NCBI RefSeq assembly: GCF_900172315.1
Contig: NZ_FWFV01000001.1
Span: 124,001-188,000 of the forward strand
DNA length: 64,000 nucleotides
Source of the DNA: Palleronia marisminoris
GTDB lineage: Bacteria > Pseudomonadota > Alphaproteobacteria > Rhodobacterales > Rhodobacteraceae
Direction: 5' to 3'
Of the stretch, positions 8,028-17,371 are shown piece by piece; positions within the stretch are counted from its first letter, which is position 1; every line of letters begins with the position of its first letter. Position numbers and translations under genes: made by a program. Below the pieces are notes generated by a model, which saw only the letters and a program-made list of their open reading frames with translations, was not told the origin of the DNA and made no database searches.

Positions 8028-9157
8028 CGCGGCGCCTCGCGCGTGTAGGCATAGAGCCGGGCCAGGGCATCGGTCGCGACGGTGCGGTCAGGCTCGGAGC
8101 GGGCGGTGTCGCCCGCCTCGGCCATCAACATGTCCGCGGCGAGACGCAGGGCGCCGCCGCGGTCGATCTCATCCAGGTCGCCGGCATCATACTGGGTGCC
8201 GAGCGCGTCTGACCGCAGCTCGAAATGGGCGAATTCCGGGCCGAAGCGATCAGCGGCCTCCTGAAGACGCGTGCGTTCCGCAAGCCCCGTCCAGCCGGCG
8301 GCACGAATCCGGAGAAGCGTATCGCGTCGCGCACCGTCCGGCAGCACCGCCGCAAGCGCCTCTTCCGCGTCCTGCCGGGGGGCCAGCGTCACCTCGCGCT
8401 CGGTCCACAGGAAGGCGCCCGTTTCCACCTCTTCAACCTGCGGTATGACACCGGGCCCGGCGAGTTCAACCGCAAGGCAGACGCCACGGCGATCGTGCTT
8501 GAAGCGATCCTGCTCGGGAGTGCCGCTGTAGTGGACGCGCGGACCGACCTGCATCCGCCCGTGCCAATCGCCGAGCGCCAGGAAATCGAGCCCCGCGCTA
8601 CGGTCGCGGTCCGGGGCGATCGCGGCGCCATCCTCGCCGAAATCGGCGACACCGCCATGTGCGAGGCCGATCCGCAGGGCGCCTTCGGGGCTCGGCATCT
8701 CGACCATGGCCGTCGTCGGATCGCGCCCGGCCGAGCGCCATTCCACCGGACAGGGCAGCAGCGCCACGCCCGGCGCGACCGCGACAGGCGCCGTCTCCGT
8801 CACCGCGTGCACATTCGCCGGCCCCTCGCGACGGATCGCGTCCCAGAGCGGCTCGGCATCGCGCAGGTTGTCGTGGTTGCCCGGCAGCAGCCACCACCGG
8901 ATTGCGCCGGCCTCGGCCATGGCAGCAAGGGTCTGGCGGATGACCGTGGGCGACGGCGTGGCGGTGTCGAACGTGTCCCCCGCCAACAGGATGTCGGCCG
9001 CGCCCTGTGCCGTGGCGGCGGCCGCGAGGCGGGCGATCGCGCCGTGGCGGGCCTCCATCAACCGGCCGCGCACGTTGCCGTCGAGCGGCTCGGGAATGTT
9101 CGCGAACCGGCGGCCAAGATGCAGGTCCGACGCGTGGATGAAGCGGAAGCCCGTCAT
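8024..9157 (-). CDS. SbcD/YhaO-like metallophosphoesterase (DNA exonuclease)
   Basis: The 377-aa product carries the calcineurin-like phosphoesterase motifs in order: ASDLHLG (residues 9-15), LLAGDTFD (about 57-64), LPGNHDN (about 95-101), and later GLAHGG and GDWHGR. These bind two metal ions, usually Mn2+, as in SbcD/Mre11 nucleases. A C-terminal capping region follows. By family knowledge it is the nuclease partner of the SbcC/YhaN-like ATPase that follows it. ATG 9157 puts the first beta strand (FRFIHASD) at the N-terminus; an ATG 63 bases upstream would add an unconserved tail. It is the first gene of the trio ending with a K+ channel. Confidence 0.9.
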   Translation of the reverse strand: MTGFRFIHASDLHLGRRFANIPEPLDGNVRGRLMEARHGAIARLAAAATAQGAADILLAGDTFDTATPSPTVIRQTLAAMAEAGAIRWWLLPGNHDNLRDAEPLWDAIRREGPANVHAVTETAPVAVAPGVALLPCPVEWRSAGRDPTTAMVEMPSPEGALRIGLAHGGVADFGEDGAAIAPDRDRSAGLDFLALGDWHGRMQVGPRVHYSGTPEQDRFKHDRRGVCLAVELAGPGVIPQVEEVETGAFLWTEREVTLAPRQDAEEALAAVLPDGARRDTLLRIRAAGWTGLAERTRLQEAADRFGPEFAHFELRSDALGTQYDAGDLDEIDRGGALRLAADMLMAEAGDTARSEPDRTVATDALARLYAYTREAPR

Positions 9158-9229
9158 GTGCGCGGGAAGTATTGATTGGTCATGTGGGCTGCCGCATCTG
9201 GGGGTCGCGCGGCAGAACACACCACGGCG

Positions 9230-9253
9230 GCGCGGTTGTAAACCGCACCGCGC
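9230..9253 (-). terminator. Possible hairpin at the end of the sugar-catabolic operon
   Basis: The 143-base gap after the KGSA dehydrogenase stop contains GCGCGGT...ACCGCGC, with an alternative inner stem GCGGT/ACCGC. The stem is GC-rich but has no T-run on either strand, so termination is only a suggestion. Confidence 0.3.
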
Positions 9254-9300
9254 GAGGAACGACCCGGTCGCGCCGGGCCGTGCCGTTCATGTCGCCGCGC

Positions 9301-10815
9301 TCAGGCGGTCTCGGGCAGGAACATCTCGGAGATGTCCTGGTAGCAGACCGGCCGCAGGAACCGCCGGATCGCCAGCGTCCCGACCGAGGTCGCCCCGTAG
9401 TTGGTCGACGCGGGGAACGGCCCGCCATGCACCATGGCATCCGCGACCTCGACCCCCGTCGGGAAGCCATTGGCGAGGATCCGACCTGCCTTGCGTTCGA
9501 GGATGGGCAGCAGGGTGCGGGTCAGATCCGCGTCCTCGGTGTCCATGTGCAGGGTGCAGGTCAGCTGGCCCTTCAGGCCGCGCGCGATGGTGGCGAGCTC
9601 CTCAGGGCTCTTCGCGCGAACGATCAGGCCGGTGGGGCCGAAGACCTCTTCCGCGAGAGCCTCGTTCGCAAGGAACGTCTGGGCATCCGTCTCGAACAGG
9701 AAGGGCGTCGCGTTGCGCTCCCCGGGCTCCGACACCACGACCTCGCGCACCCCGTCCGAATCCCGCAGGGCGTAGGCGCCGTCGCGATAGGCGCTCGCGA
9801 TGCCCTTGGTCAGCATGGTCTGCGGTCCGGCCGCTTCCAGCTTGGCCTTCGCGGCGTCGCGGAACGTGTCCGCCTCGGGGCCATCCAGAACCACGGCAAT
9901 GCCCGGGTTGGTGCAGAACTGCCCCGCCCCCATGGTCAGTGACCCGGCCCAGCCTTCGCCAATGGCCGCGGCGCGCGTGGCCATGGCGCCGGGCAGCAGG
10001 AACATCGGGTTGATCGAGCCCATCTCGCCGAAGAACGGAATCGGCTCGGGGCGGCTGACGCAGAGGTCGAACAGCGCTTTGCCGCCCCGGTACGAGCCGG
10101 TGAACCCGACCGCCTTGATCAGCGGGTGCTGGACCAGCGCCTGCCCGACCTCGAGCGATCCGCCATGCACCTGATTGAACACGCCGCGCGGCATGCCCGT
10201 GGCTTCGGCCGCGGCGTTGATCGCCTCGGCAACCAGCTCGCAGGTGCCGGCATGCGCCTCATGCGCCTTGACCACGACGGGACAGCCCGCGGCAAGCGCG
10301 GCGGCGGTGTCGCCACCGGCGGTCGAGAAGGCCAGCGGGAAATTCGACGCGCCGAACACGGCGACGGGGCCGATGGGGCGCTGGACCACGCGCAGATCGG
10401 GGCGCGGCATGGGTTGCCGGTCGGGCAGCGCGGAATCGTGGCGCATGTCGAGGAAGTCGCCCTGGCGAATGTGGCTCGCGAACAGGCGCATCTGGTTCGC
10501 CGTGCGCGGCAGCTCGACAGAGCGGATGCGCGGCTCGGGCAGGCCGGTTTCGGCCATCGCCATGGGGGTGATCGCGTCCACCCGCGCCTCGAGTTCGGAT
10601 GCGATCGCCTCGAGGAACGCCGCGCGGGCCTCGCGCGTGGTGGCGGCATAGGCGTCGAACGCCGCTTCGGCGGCCTTTGCCGCGCGGTCCACGACGGATG
10701 CGTCGCCCAGCGAGATCTCGAGCGGATCGCCGGTCGCGGGGTCGGTGCGGAAGGTTCCCTGACCGGAAATCCAGTCCCCGGCGATGAGGTGCTTGCCGTG
10801 AATGTCTTGGGTCAC
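9301..10815 (-). CDS. Alpha-ketoglutarate semialdehyde dehydrogenase (KGSADH), NADP+-type
   Basis: The 504-aa protein is an aldehyde dehydrogenase of the KGSADH group. It has GASNFPLAFSTAGGDTA near the cofactor fold, the general-base Glu in FFGEMGSINP and the catalytic Cys in GAGQFCTNPG. It oxidises alpha-ketoglutarate semialdehyde to alpha-ketoglutarate, the last step of the oxidative pentose (Weimberg-type) route. It is the last gene of the minus-strand operon from chvE, 34 bases after the keto-deoxyaldonate dehydratase, and that context fixes the substrate better than sequence alone. A good GGAGAAAC-type ribosome-binding site precedes ATG 10815. Confidence 0.9.
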   Translation of the reverse strand: MTQDIHGKHLIAGDWISGQGTFRTDPATGDPLEISLGDASVVDRAAKAAEAAFDAYAATTREARAAFLEAIASELEARVDAITPMAMAETGLPEPRIRSVELPRTANQMRLFASHIRQGDFLDMRHDSALPDRQPMPRPDLRVVQRPIGPVAVFGASNFPLAFSTAGGDTAAALAAGCPVVVKAHEAHAGTCELVAEAINAAAEATGMPRGVFNQVHGGSLEVGQALVQHPLIKAVGFTGSYRGGKALFDLCVSRPEPIPFFGEMGSINPMFLLPGAMATRAAAIGEGWAGSLTMGAGQFCTNPGIAVVLDGPEADTFRDAAKAKLEAAGPQTMLTKGIASAYRDGAYALRDSDGVREVVVSEPGERNATPFLFETDAQTFLANEALAEEVFGPTGLIVRAKSPEELATIARGLKGQLTCTLHMDTEDADLTRTLLPILERKAGRILANGFPTGVEVADAMVHGGPFPASTNYGATSVGTLAIRRFLRPVCYQDISEMFLPETA

Positions 10816-10849
10816 GTGGTTTCTCCTACGTTCGTTGGTGCGCGAGCCC

Positions 10850-11767
10850 TCAGAGGCCCCAGCGCATCGAGATCGGGTCGAGCGGGCGGAGAAGGCCGAG
10901 CAGCTCTTCCCGCGTCTCGGGCGGCAGCGGCGCGACCGGGTGGCGGCAGAAATCCGACCGGATCACCCTGCCCTCAACCATCGCGGCCTTCGCGGCCCGG
11001 AAGCCGCATTGCCGGTTTTCGTGGTTCACCGCCGGAAGGATCTTCGTGTAGGTCTCGACGGCCGCATCGCGATCGCCCTTGCTATGGGCCAGAACCACCT
11101 TGGCGATCCATTCGGGGATCATCGCCGAACACATTGTGCCGGTCGCGCCCGCGTCAAGATCGGCAAGCTGGGTGATCCCCTCCTCGCCGTCCAGAGGGCT
11201 GACGATCGCGTCGCCCCCCGCCGCGATCAGCGCGCGCAGCTTGGTCGCCGCGCCGACGCATTCGATCTTGAAGTGCTGGACCATCTCGATCTCGCGCGCC
11301 ATCCGGACCAGAAGATCCACCGGCAGTTCGACCCCCGACAACGGCGCGTCCTGGATCATGATCGGGATGCCGACCTCGCCCACCTGCGCCAGTTGCTCGT
11401 AGGTCTGCTGGGCCGAGCCCCGCATCAGCGCGCCGTGATAGGGCGCCATCATCATCACCGCCCGCGCGCCCAGATCCTTTGCCAGCTGCGCCCGCTTCAC
11501 CGCGACCTCGGTCGCGTAGTGTGAAATGGTCACGATCGCAGGGATCCGCCCGCCGAGGTGCTTCATGCAGAAGCGGGTGAGGGTCTCGCGCTCGGCGTCG
11601 TCGATCAGGAACTGTTCCGAGAAGTTGGCAAGGATGCAGACGCCGTCCGCGCCCGTATCCACGATACAGTCGAGCACCCGGCCCATCCCGTCGAGATCAA
11701 GCGTGCCGTCGTCGTTGAACGCTGTCGGGGCAACCGGCCAGGAGCCGGTCATCTTGTTCGCAAGCAT
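10850..11767 (-). CDS. Dihydrodipicolinate synthase family dehydratase, probably L-2-keto-3-deoxyarabonate dehydratase
   Basis: The 305-aa protein is a TIM-barrel member of the DapA/NAL superfamily, with the Schiff-base Lys region QHFKIE and an ILANFSEQ loop in place of the pyruvate-binding G(T/S)TGE loop of aldolases. Its similarity to KDA dehydratases and its place between a sugar 1-dehydrogenase/aldonate dehydratase pair and KGSADH suggest it turns L-2-keto-3-deoxyarabonate into alpha-ketoglutarate semialdehyde, without C-C cleavage. A GGAG about eight bases before ATG 11767 supports that start. An aldolase-type activity on a hexose analogue cannot be excluded. Confidence 0.85.
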   Translation of the reverse strand: MLANKMTGSWPVAPTAFNDDGTLDLDGMGRVLDCIVDTGADGVCILANFSEQFLIDDAERETLTRFCMKHLGGRIPAIVTISHYATEVAVKRAQLAKDLGARAVMMMAPYHGALMRGSAQQTYEQLAQVGEVGIPIMIQDAPLSGVELPVDLLVRMAREIEMVQHFKIECVGAATKLRALIAAGGDAIVSPLDGEEGITQLADLDAGATGTMCSAMIPEWIAKVVLAHSKGDRDAAVETYTKILPAVNHENRQCGFRAAKAAMVEGRVIRSDFCRHPVAPLPPETREELLGLLRPLDPISMRWGL

Positions 11768-11788
11768 GGTATCTCCGTCCCGTGGGTA

Positions 11789-12715
11789 TCAGTCATGAAA
11801 GGCGTCGGTCGTCACGCGACGGCCGAGCATGAAGGCGTCCGCGACATGGATCAGCGGTGCGAGATCCACGTCCGAGCCGCCGTCGGCCAGAAGCGTCGCG
11901 AAGCGGCGATAGAGGCCGGGGTATTCTCCGTCGTCCTCGAGCGGTCGGTCGGTGCCGTCGATCGTCAGGCGGGCGCCGCCGCTTTCAAGGCGCAGGGTGC
12001 CCTGGTCGGTCTCGACCTCGATCTGCCAGATCTCGCCGCCCTCCTGCCGCCAGTCGAAGCCGGCGGTGGCGTCTATCCCGTCGGGGCCGGTGAAGGTCAG
12101 GTCGGCCGCGATGGGAGTCTCGCGGTTCTCGGGGAAGGTCAGCTCGGCACCCGACAGGTGCAGCGGCAGGGGCATGATTTCAGTCAGGATCGACAGCGCG
12201 TTGATGCCCGGATCGAAGACGCCGAGGCCGCCGGGCTGCCAGATCCAGGCCTGACCCGGATGCCACTTGCGCACGTCTTCCTTCCAGTCGACGCGGACGC
12301 GGCGGATCGGCTTGTCGGCCAGCCACTCCCGCGCGGGTTCGACCCCGGCGGCGTAGCGCGAGTGCCATGTCGCGAACAGGCTCACACCCGTCTGCCGCGC
12401 CAGCCCGTCGAGCGTCAGAACCTCGGCCACCGTCGCTCCGGGCGGCTTCTCGAGCATGACGTGGCGCCCGTTGGCGATCGCCGCGAAGGCTGCGGCGAAG
12501 CGCGGCACGGGCGGCATGCAAAGCGACAGGGCCGTCACGTCCGGACGCGCCTCGAGCAGCGCATCGACGGTGGCGAAGTTCTCGACCCCCTCGACCCCGC
12601 CCGAGCCCGACACCGTTGCCGCAAGCTCGAAGGCCGGATCGGCGGCGATGGCCGGGATGTGCTGGTCGCGGGCGATCTTGCCCACGCCGACGATGGCGAG
12701 CTTAGTGGCTGTCAC
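11789..12715 (-). CDS. Gfo/Idh/MocA-family sugar dehydrogenase, probably D-galactose/L-arabinose 1-dehydrogenase
   Basis: The 308-aa protein starts with a Rossmann nucleotide-binding loop (AIVGVGKIARDQHIPAI), carries EKPPGA and has the VRVDWKEDVRKWHPGQAWIW segment characteristic of bacterial D-galactose/L-arabinose 1-dehydrogenases. It would oxidise the sugar at C1 to the lactone with NAD(P)+ in the cytoplasm. The likely start is GTG 12715, not an ATG 90 bases further upstream: GAGG lies eight bases before the GTG, and the Rossmann strand begins four residues later. It overlaps the end of the upstream dehydratase gene by 14 bases. No lactonase gene follows, so the lactone may open spontaneously or by an enzyme encoded elsewhere. 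Confidence 0.88.
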   Translation of the reverse strand: MTATKLAIVGVGKIARDQHIPAIAADPAFELAATVSGSGGVEGVENFATVDALLEARPDVTALSLCMPPVPRFAAAFAAIANGRHVMLEKPPGATVAEVLTLDGLARQTGVSLFATWHSRYAAGVEPAREWLADKPIRRVRVDWKEDVRKWHPGQAWIWQPGGLGVFDPGINALSILTEIMPLPLHLSGAELTFPENRETPIAADLTFTGPDGIDATAGFDWRQEGGEIWQIEVETDQGTLRLESGGARLTIDGTDRPLEDDGEYPGLYRRFATLLADGGSDVDLAPLIHVADAFMLGRRVTTDAFHD

Positions 12716-14444
12716 GGGGCACCTCGTTTCCACGGCAACCCTTGAGGAAGTCGAAATCCGCGCCGGTATCCGCACCCTCGACATGCTCGTGATACATCCG
12801 GGCATAGCCGCTGCCAGGCACCTCGACGCGGGAGGTCCATTCGGCCAGGCGCTGCGCCAGTTCCTCGTCCGAGATGTCGAGATGCAGGCGGCGGCCCGGC
12901 ACGTCCAACTCGATCATGTCGCCGCTGCGAACCACCGCGAGCGGTCCGCCAACTGCCGCCTCGGGCGCGGTGTGCAGCACGACGGTGCCATAGGCCGTGC
13001 CCGACATCCGCGCGTCCGAGATCCGCACCATGTCGGTGATCCCCTCGCGCAGGACCTTGGGCGGCAGGCCCATGTTGCCGACCTCGGACATGCCGGGATA
13101 ACCCTTCGGTCCGCAGTTCTTCATGACCATGATGCAGCTGGCGTCGATATCGAGCGCGTCGTCGTTGATCCGCGCCTTGTAGTCGTCGATATCCTCGAAC
13201 ACGACCGCCCTGCCCCGGTGCTTCATCAGAGCCGGGCTCGCGGCCGAGGGCTTCAGCACCGCGCCATCTGGCGCGAGGTTGCCGCGCAGGACCGCGATGC
13301 CGCCCGATGCCGCAAGCGCCCTTTCGGCCGGCAGGATCACGTCCTCGTTCCAGTTGACCGCGTCCTTGACCTCGTCCCAGACCGGACCGCCGGAGACCGT
13401 CAGCGCGTCCTTGTTCAGAATGCCAGCCTCGCCCAGGCGCTTGAGCACGACCGGAAGGCCGCCAGCGTAGAAGAACTCTTCCATCAGGTACTTGCCCGAC
13501 GGCATCAGGTTCACGATGGTCGGCACGTCGCGGCCAAGGCGATCCCAGTCGTCGAGCGTCAGGTCGACGCCGACCCGGCCGGCCAGCGCGAGGATGTGAA
13601 CCACCGCGTTGGTCGAGCCGCCGACCGCGCCGTTGGTGCGGATCGCGTTCTCGAACGCCTCTTTCGTCAGGATGTCCGACGGCTTCAGGTCGTCCTTGAC
13701 CATCTGCACGATGCGCCGGCCAGAAAGTTGCGCCATGACCCGCCGACGCGCGTCCACCGCCGGGATCGCAGCGTTGCCCGAGAGCGCCATGCCGAGTGCT
13801 TCGGCCATCGATGCCATCGTGGACGCGGTGCCCATCGTGTTGCAGGTCCCCGACGAGCGGCTCATGGCCTGCTCGGCCTCGAGGAACTCGTCCTGGGTCA
13901 TCTTGCCGGCCTTGATGTCCTCGGACATCTGCCACAGCGCCGTGCCCGAGCCCAGACGCTCGCCCCTGAACCAGCCGTTCAGCATCGGTCCGCCGGTCAC
14001 GACGATGGACGGGATGTCGGTCGAGGCCGCACCCATCATCAGCGACGGCGTGGTCTTGTCGCAGCCCACCAGCAGCACCGCACCATCGATCGGCTGGTTC
14101 CGCATCGTTTCCTCGACCGCCATGGCCGCGAGGTTGCGATACATCATCGCCGTGGGGCGGAAGGTGTTCTCGGAGGCGCTGAACACCGGCACTTCGAGGG
14201 GGAAGCCGCCGGCCTCCCAGATGCCGGCCTTCACCTTCTCGGCCAGGTCGCGCAGGTGGCCGTTGCAGGGCGTCAGGTCGGACCAGGTGTTCATGATCCC
14301 GATGACCGGCCGACCGTCGAACAGGTCGTGAGGGTAACCCTGGTTCTTCAGCCATCCCCGGTGATAGATGTTGTCGCGGCTGGTACCGCCGTACCATTCC
14401 TGGCTGCGAAGCTTGCGGGGCCACTCGGCTGGGGCGAAGGTCAT
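12702..14444 (-). CDS. IlvD/Edd-family aldonate dehydratase, probably L-arabonate dehydratase
   Basis: The 580-aa enzyme is in the sugar-acid branch of the IlvD/Edd family. The three iron-sulfur cluster Cys motifs are visible: TPCNGH, LVGCDKTTPS and SSGTCNTMGTAS. It also has the IMNTWSDL motif of the arabonate/xylonate/galactonate group. It should dehydrate L-arabonate (and perhaps D-galactonate or D-fuconate) to the 2-keto-3-deoxy acid. It sits 86 bases downstream of the transporter permease gene and overlaps the sugar dehydrogenase gene by 14 bases, consistent with one transcript. Confidence 0.9.
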   Translation of the reverse strand: MTFAPAEWPRKLRSQEWYGGTSRDNIYHRGWLKNQGYPHDLFDGRPVIGIMNTWSDLTPCNGHLRDLAEKVKAGIWEAGGFPLEVPVFSASENTFRPTAMMYRNLAAMAVEETMRNQPIDGAVLLVGCDKTTPSLMMGAASTDIPSIVVTGGPMLNGWFRGERLGSGTALWQMSEDIKAGKMTQDEFLEAEQAMSRSSGTCNTMGTASTMASMAEALGMALSGNAAIPAVDARRRVMAQLSGRRIVQMVKDDLKPSDILTKEAFENAIRTNGAVGGSTNAVVHILALAGRVGVDLTLDDWDRLGRDVPTIVNLMPSGKYLMEEFFYAGGLPVVLKRLGEAGILNKDALTVSGGPVWDEVKDAVNWNEDVILPAERALAASGGIAVLRGNLAPDGAVLKPSAASPALMKHRGRAVVFEDIDDYKARINDDALDIDASCIMVMKNCGPKGYPGMSEVGNMGLPPKVLREGITDMVRISDARMSGTAYGTVVLHTAPEAAVGGPLAVVRSGDMIELDVPGRRLHLDISDEELAQRLAEWTSRVEVPGSGYARMYHEHVEGADTGADFDFLKGCRGNEVPRDSH

Positions 14445-14530
14445 CGGTCTACTCTACCTCGACTGGAGTTCTGACACCGCGGCGCAAGGCAGCGGGCGTA
14501 GGATGGGGGTCGGCACGGAGGACATGGTGC

Positions 14531-15739
14531 TCAACCCTTCTTCTTGTTCATGACGTCGAAGATGACGGCGGCGAGCAGGACGAGGCCCTTGATGACCTGC
14601 TGGTAGTCGATCCCGATGCCGAGGATCGACATGCCGTTGTTCATCACGCCCATGATGAAGGCGCCGATCACCGCTCCGACCACGGTGCCCACGCCGCCTG
14701 CCATCGACGCGCCGCCGATGAAGACGGCCGCGATCACGTCAAGCTCGAACGTCGCGCCAGCCTTGGGAGTGGCGGTGTTCAGGCGCGCGGCGAAGACGAG
14801 GCCGGCCAGCGCGGCGAGCATCCCCATGTTGGCGAAGGTCAGGAAGACCAGCCGCTTCGAGTTGATGCCCGAGAGCATGGCCGCCTTCTCGTTGCCGCCG
14901 ATCGCGTAGATGCGGCGTCCGATCGTGGTGCGGCTGGTCAGGAACGAATAGATCGCGATCAGCAGCGCCATGACGATGAAGACGTTGGGAAGACCGCGGA
15001 AGTCGGCCATCAGCCAGCTCATCCACGAGATCCCGAAGAAGATCAGCGCGGTCTTGGCGGCGAAGAAGGCGAAGGGCTCGGCGGGCGTACCGGTCTTGGC
15101 CTCGCGCTGGCGACCGCGGATCGCCATGAAGGCAAGGCCCCCTGCGACCGCGAGCCCGATCAGGAAGGACAGCAGGTTGAAGCCCTCCATCGCGAACACG
15201 TCGTTGATGAAGCCGGATGAGATCAGCTGGAACTGCGCCGGGAACGGGCCGACCGACTGGCCGGCCAGCAGCCACAGGGTCAGGCCCTTGAAGACCAGCA
15301 TCCCCGCCAGCGTCACGATGAAGGACGGGATGCGGAAATAGGCCACCCAGAAGCCCTGCGCCGCGCCGATCAGAGCGCCCGCCGCAAGGCACAGGATGCC
15401 GGCGAGCAGGTAGGGAACGTCCCAGTTGACGATCATCACGGCCGCCAGCGCGCCGGTGAAGCCAAGGACCGAGCCGACCGAGAGGTCGATATGCCCCGCG
15501 ACGATCACCAGCAGCATCCCGATCGCCATGATGATGATGTAGGAGTTCTGCAGGATCAGGTTGGTCACGTTGACCGGCCGCAGCAGGATGCCACCGGTGG
15601 CGACCTGGAAGAACGCCATGATCGCGATCAGCGCGAAGAGGATGCCGTATTCGCGCAGGTGCGTCTGAAGAAAGCGCCAGCTCGCGCGGGCCTGCTGGCC
15701 GGCAGGCGCGTCGAGGCCTGTGTTCGTGATCTCGCTCAT
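14531..15739 (-). CDS. gguB: Sugar ABC transporter permease (GguB type)
   Basis: The 402-aa polytopic membrane protein has about ten hydrophobic spans. It has the permease signature of the ribose/xylose CUT2 family ([15 protein letters not shown] and [28 protein letters not shown]). It should form the inner-membrane channel for a monosaccharide bound by the ChvE-like protein. ATG 15739 overlaps the stop of gguA as ATGA. The Gln-rich N-terminal 30 residues are probably cytoplasmic. Confidence 0.92.
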   Translation of the reverse strand: MSEITNTGLDAPAGQQARASWRFLQTHLREYGILFALIAIMAFFQVATGGILLRPVNVTNLILQNSYIIIMAIGMLLVIVAGHIDLSVGSVLGFTGALAAVMIVNWDVPYLLAGILCLAAGALIGAAQGFWVAYFRIPSFIVTLAGMLVFKGLTLWLLAGQSVGPFPAQFQLISSGFINDVFAMEGFNLLSFLIGLAVAGGLAFMAIRGRQREAKTGTPAEPFAFFAAKTALIFFGISWMSWLMADFRGLPNVFIVMALLIAIYSFLTSRTTIGRRIYAIGGNEKAAMLSGINSKRLVFLTFANMGMLAALAGLVFAARLNTATPKAGATFELDVIAAVFIGGASMAGGVGTVVGAVIGAFIMGVMNNGMSILGIGIDYQQVIKGLVLLAAVIFDVMNKKKG

Positions 15740-17295
15740 GCGACTTCCTCCTGGCTGGCGGCCGACTTCCGGTCGCCCGACCGGATGATGGCTGCCATGA
15801 TCTTTTCCTGGCTCGCTTCGGAAGTGGACATCTCGCCCACGAAGCGGCCCTCGTTCATGACGTAAAGGCGATCGGTGATCCCCAGAAGCTCGGGCATCTC
15901 GGACGAGATCACGATGACGGCCTTGCCGGCCTTCGCAAGCTCGCGGATCACGGTGTAGATTTCGAACTTGGCACCCACGTCGATGCCGCGGGTCGGCTCG
16001 TCGAGGATCAGCACGTCCGGATCGGCAAAGAGCCACTTGGACAGCACGACCTTCTGCTGGTTGCCGCCCGACAGGTTCACCGTCTCCTGGTCGATCGAAC
16101 TGGACTTGATGTTCAGCCGGTCGCGGTAGCGTTCGGCGACCTCGGCCTCGCGCTTGCGATTGACCACGCCGCGGTCGGCGATCGCGTCGAGCTTCGCCAG
16201 CGGCACGTTGCGCCGGATCGTGTCGTCGAGGACCAGCCCGAAGGTCTTGCGGTCCTCGGTGACGTAGGCGAGTCCGGCGTTGATCGCCTTGCGGGGCGTC
16301 GACAGGTCGGCGGGCTGCCCGCCGATCAGCGCCTCGCCCGAGATGTCGCGCCCCCAGGCACGGCCGAACAGGCTCATCGCAAGCTCGGTGCGGCCCGCGC
16401 CCATCAGGCCTGCGATACCCACGACCTCGCCGCGGCTGACGTTGAAGCTGACGTCCTTCACCACCTGCCGATCGGCGTGCAGCGGGTGGTGAACGGTCCA
16501 GTTCCGGACTTCCAGCGCGACCTGGCCGGGATTCGGCGCCTCTTTCGGCGGGTAGCGGTCGTCCAGCGACCGGCCCACCATGTCCTTGATGATATCGTCC
16601 TCGGAGATGCCGTCGGAGCAATCCAGCCGCGCCACGGTCGAGCCGTCGCGCAGCACCGTGATGGTGTCGGCGACGCGGCTGATCTCGTTCAGCTTGTGGC
16701 TGATGAGGATCGAGGTGACGCCCTGCGCGCGGAATTCGGCCAGCAGGTCCAGCAGCTTCTCGCTGTCCTGCTCGTTCAGGGACGAGGTCGGCTCGTCCAG
16801 GATCAGAAGGCGCACGTCCTTGGACAGGGCCTTGGCGATCTCGACCAGCTGCTGTTTGCCGAGCCCGAGGTCGTCCACCAGCGTCTTGGGGCTTTCGTTC
16901 AGGCCGACGCGCTTGAGCAGTTCGGCCGCGCGCGCTTCGGTCTCGCGCCAGTCGATTACGCCGCCCTTGGCGCGCTCGTTCCCCAGGAAGATGTTCTCGG
17001 CGATCGACAACAGCGGGATCAGCGCGAGTTCCTGGTGGATGATGATGACGCCAACGTCTTCGCTGTCCCGGATGCCGCGGAAGGCGCGGGTCTGGCCGTC
17101 GAACAGGATCTCGCCGTCGTAGCTGCCGTGGGGATAGACGCCGGACAGCACCTTCATCAGGGTGGACTTGCCGGCCCCGTTCTCGCCCACCAGCGCATGG
17201 ATCTCGCCCTCGGCGACGCGCATGTTCACGTCGTCGAGCGCCTTCACGCCCGGGAATTCCTTGGTGATGCCGCGCATCTCGAGGATCGTCGTCAC
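15736..17295 (-). CDS. gguA: Sugar ABC transporter ATP-binding protein (GguA type, two ABC domains)
   Basis: The 519-aa CUT2 ATPase has two fused nucleotide-binding domains. The first has a normal Walker A ([10 protein letters not shown]) and a degenerate signature ([10 protein letters not shown]). The second has the usual degenerate P-loop ([10 protein letters not shown]), a proper LSGGNQQKV signature and Walker [12 protein letters not shown]. It energises monosaccharide import. The start is GTG 17295: AAGGAG lies six bases upstream and the first beta strand follows directly. An ATG 60 bases further upstream would run into the intercistronic hairpins. Confidence 0.93.
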   Translation of the reverse strand: MTTILEMRGITKEFPGVKALDDVNMRVAEGEIHALVGENGAGKSTLMKVLSGVYPHGSYDGEILFDGQTRAFRGIRDSEDVGVIIIHQELALIPLLSIAENIFLGNERAKGGVIDWRETEARAAELLKRVGLNESPKTLVDDLGLGKQQLVEIAKALSKDVRLLILDEPTSSLNEQDSEKLLDLLAEFRAQGVTSILISHKLNEISRVADTITVLRDGSTVARLDCSDGISEDDIIKDMVGRSLDDRYPPKEAPNPGQVALEVRNWTVHHPLHADRQVVKDVSFNVSRGEVVGIAGLMGAGRTELAMSLFGRAWGRDISGEALIGGQPADLSTPRKAINAGLAYVTEDRKTFGLVLDDTIRRNVPLAKLDAIADRGVVNRKREAEVAERYRDRLNIKSSSIDQETVNLSGGNQQKVVLSKWLFADPDVLILDEPTRGIDVGAKFEIYTVIRELAKAGKAVIVISSEMPELLGITDRLYVMNEGRFVGEMSTSEASQEKIMAAIIRSGDRKSAASQEEVA

Positions 17296-17318
17296 CAATC
17301 GCTCCTTCGTTGGAAAGC

Positions 17319-17363
17319 GGCCCCGGCAGGGGCCTTGATGCGCGCCCGAAAGCACGGGCGCGC
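17319..17363 (-). terminator. Two tandem GC hairpins between chvE and gguA
   Basis: Nine bases after the chvE stop, a perfect 9-bp stem (GCGCGCCCG / CGGGCGCGC, 6-nt loop, 17340-17363) is followed by a 6-bp stem (GGCCCC / GGGGCC, 17319-17334). Neither is followed by T's, so read-through is expected. They probably protect the chvE message so that the binding protein is made in excess. Confidence 0.6.
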
Positions 17364-17371
17364 AGAAGAGA

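Noticed and set aside
5532-8048. An 838-codon plus-strand open frame opposite the YhaN-like ATPase
   Set aside because: Antisense shadow; the minus-strand product has Walker, signature and coiled-coil features and is coupled to both neighbours.
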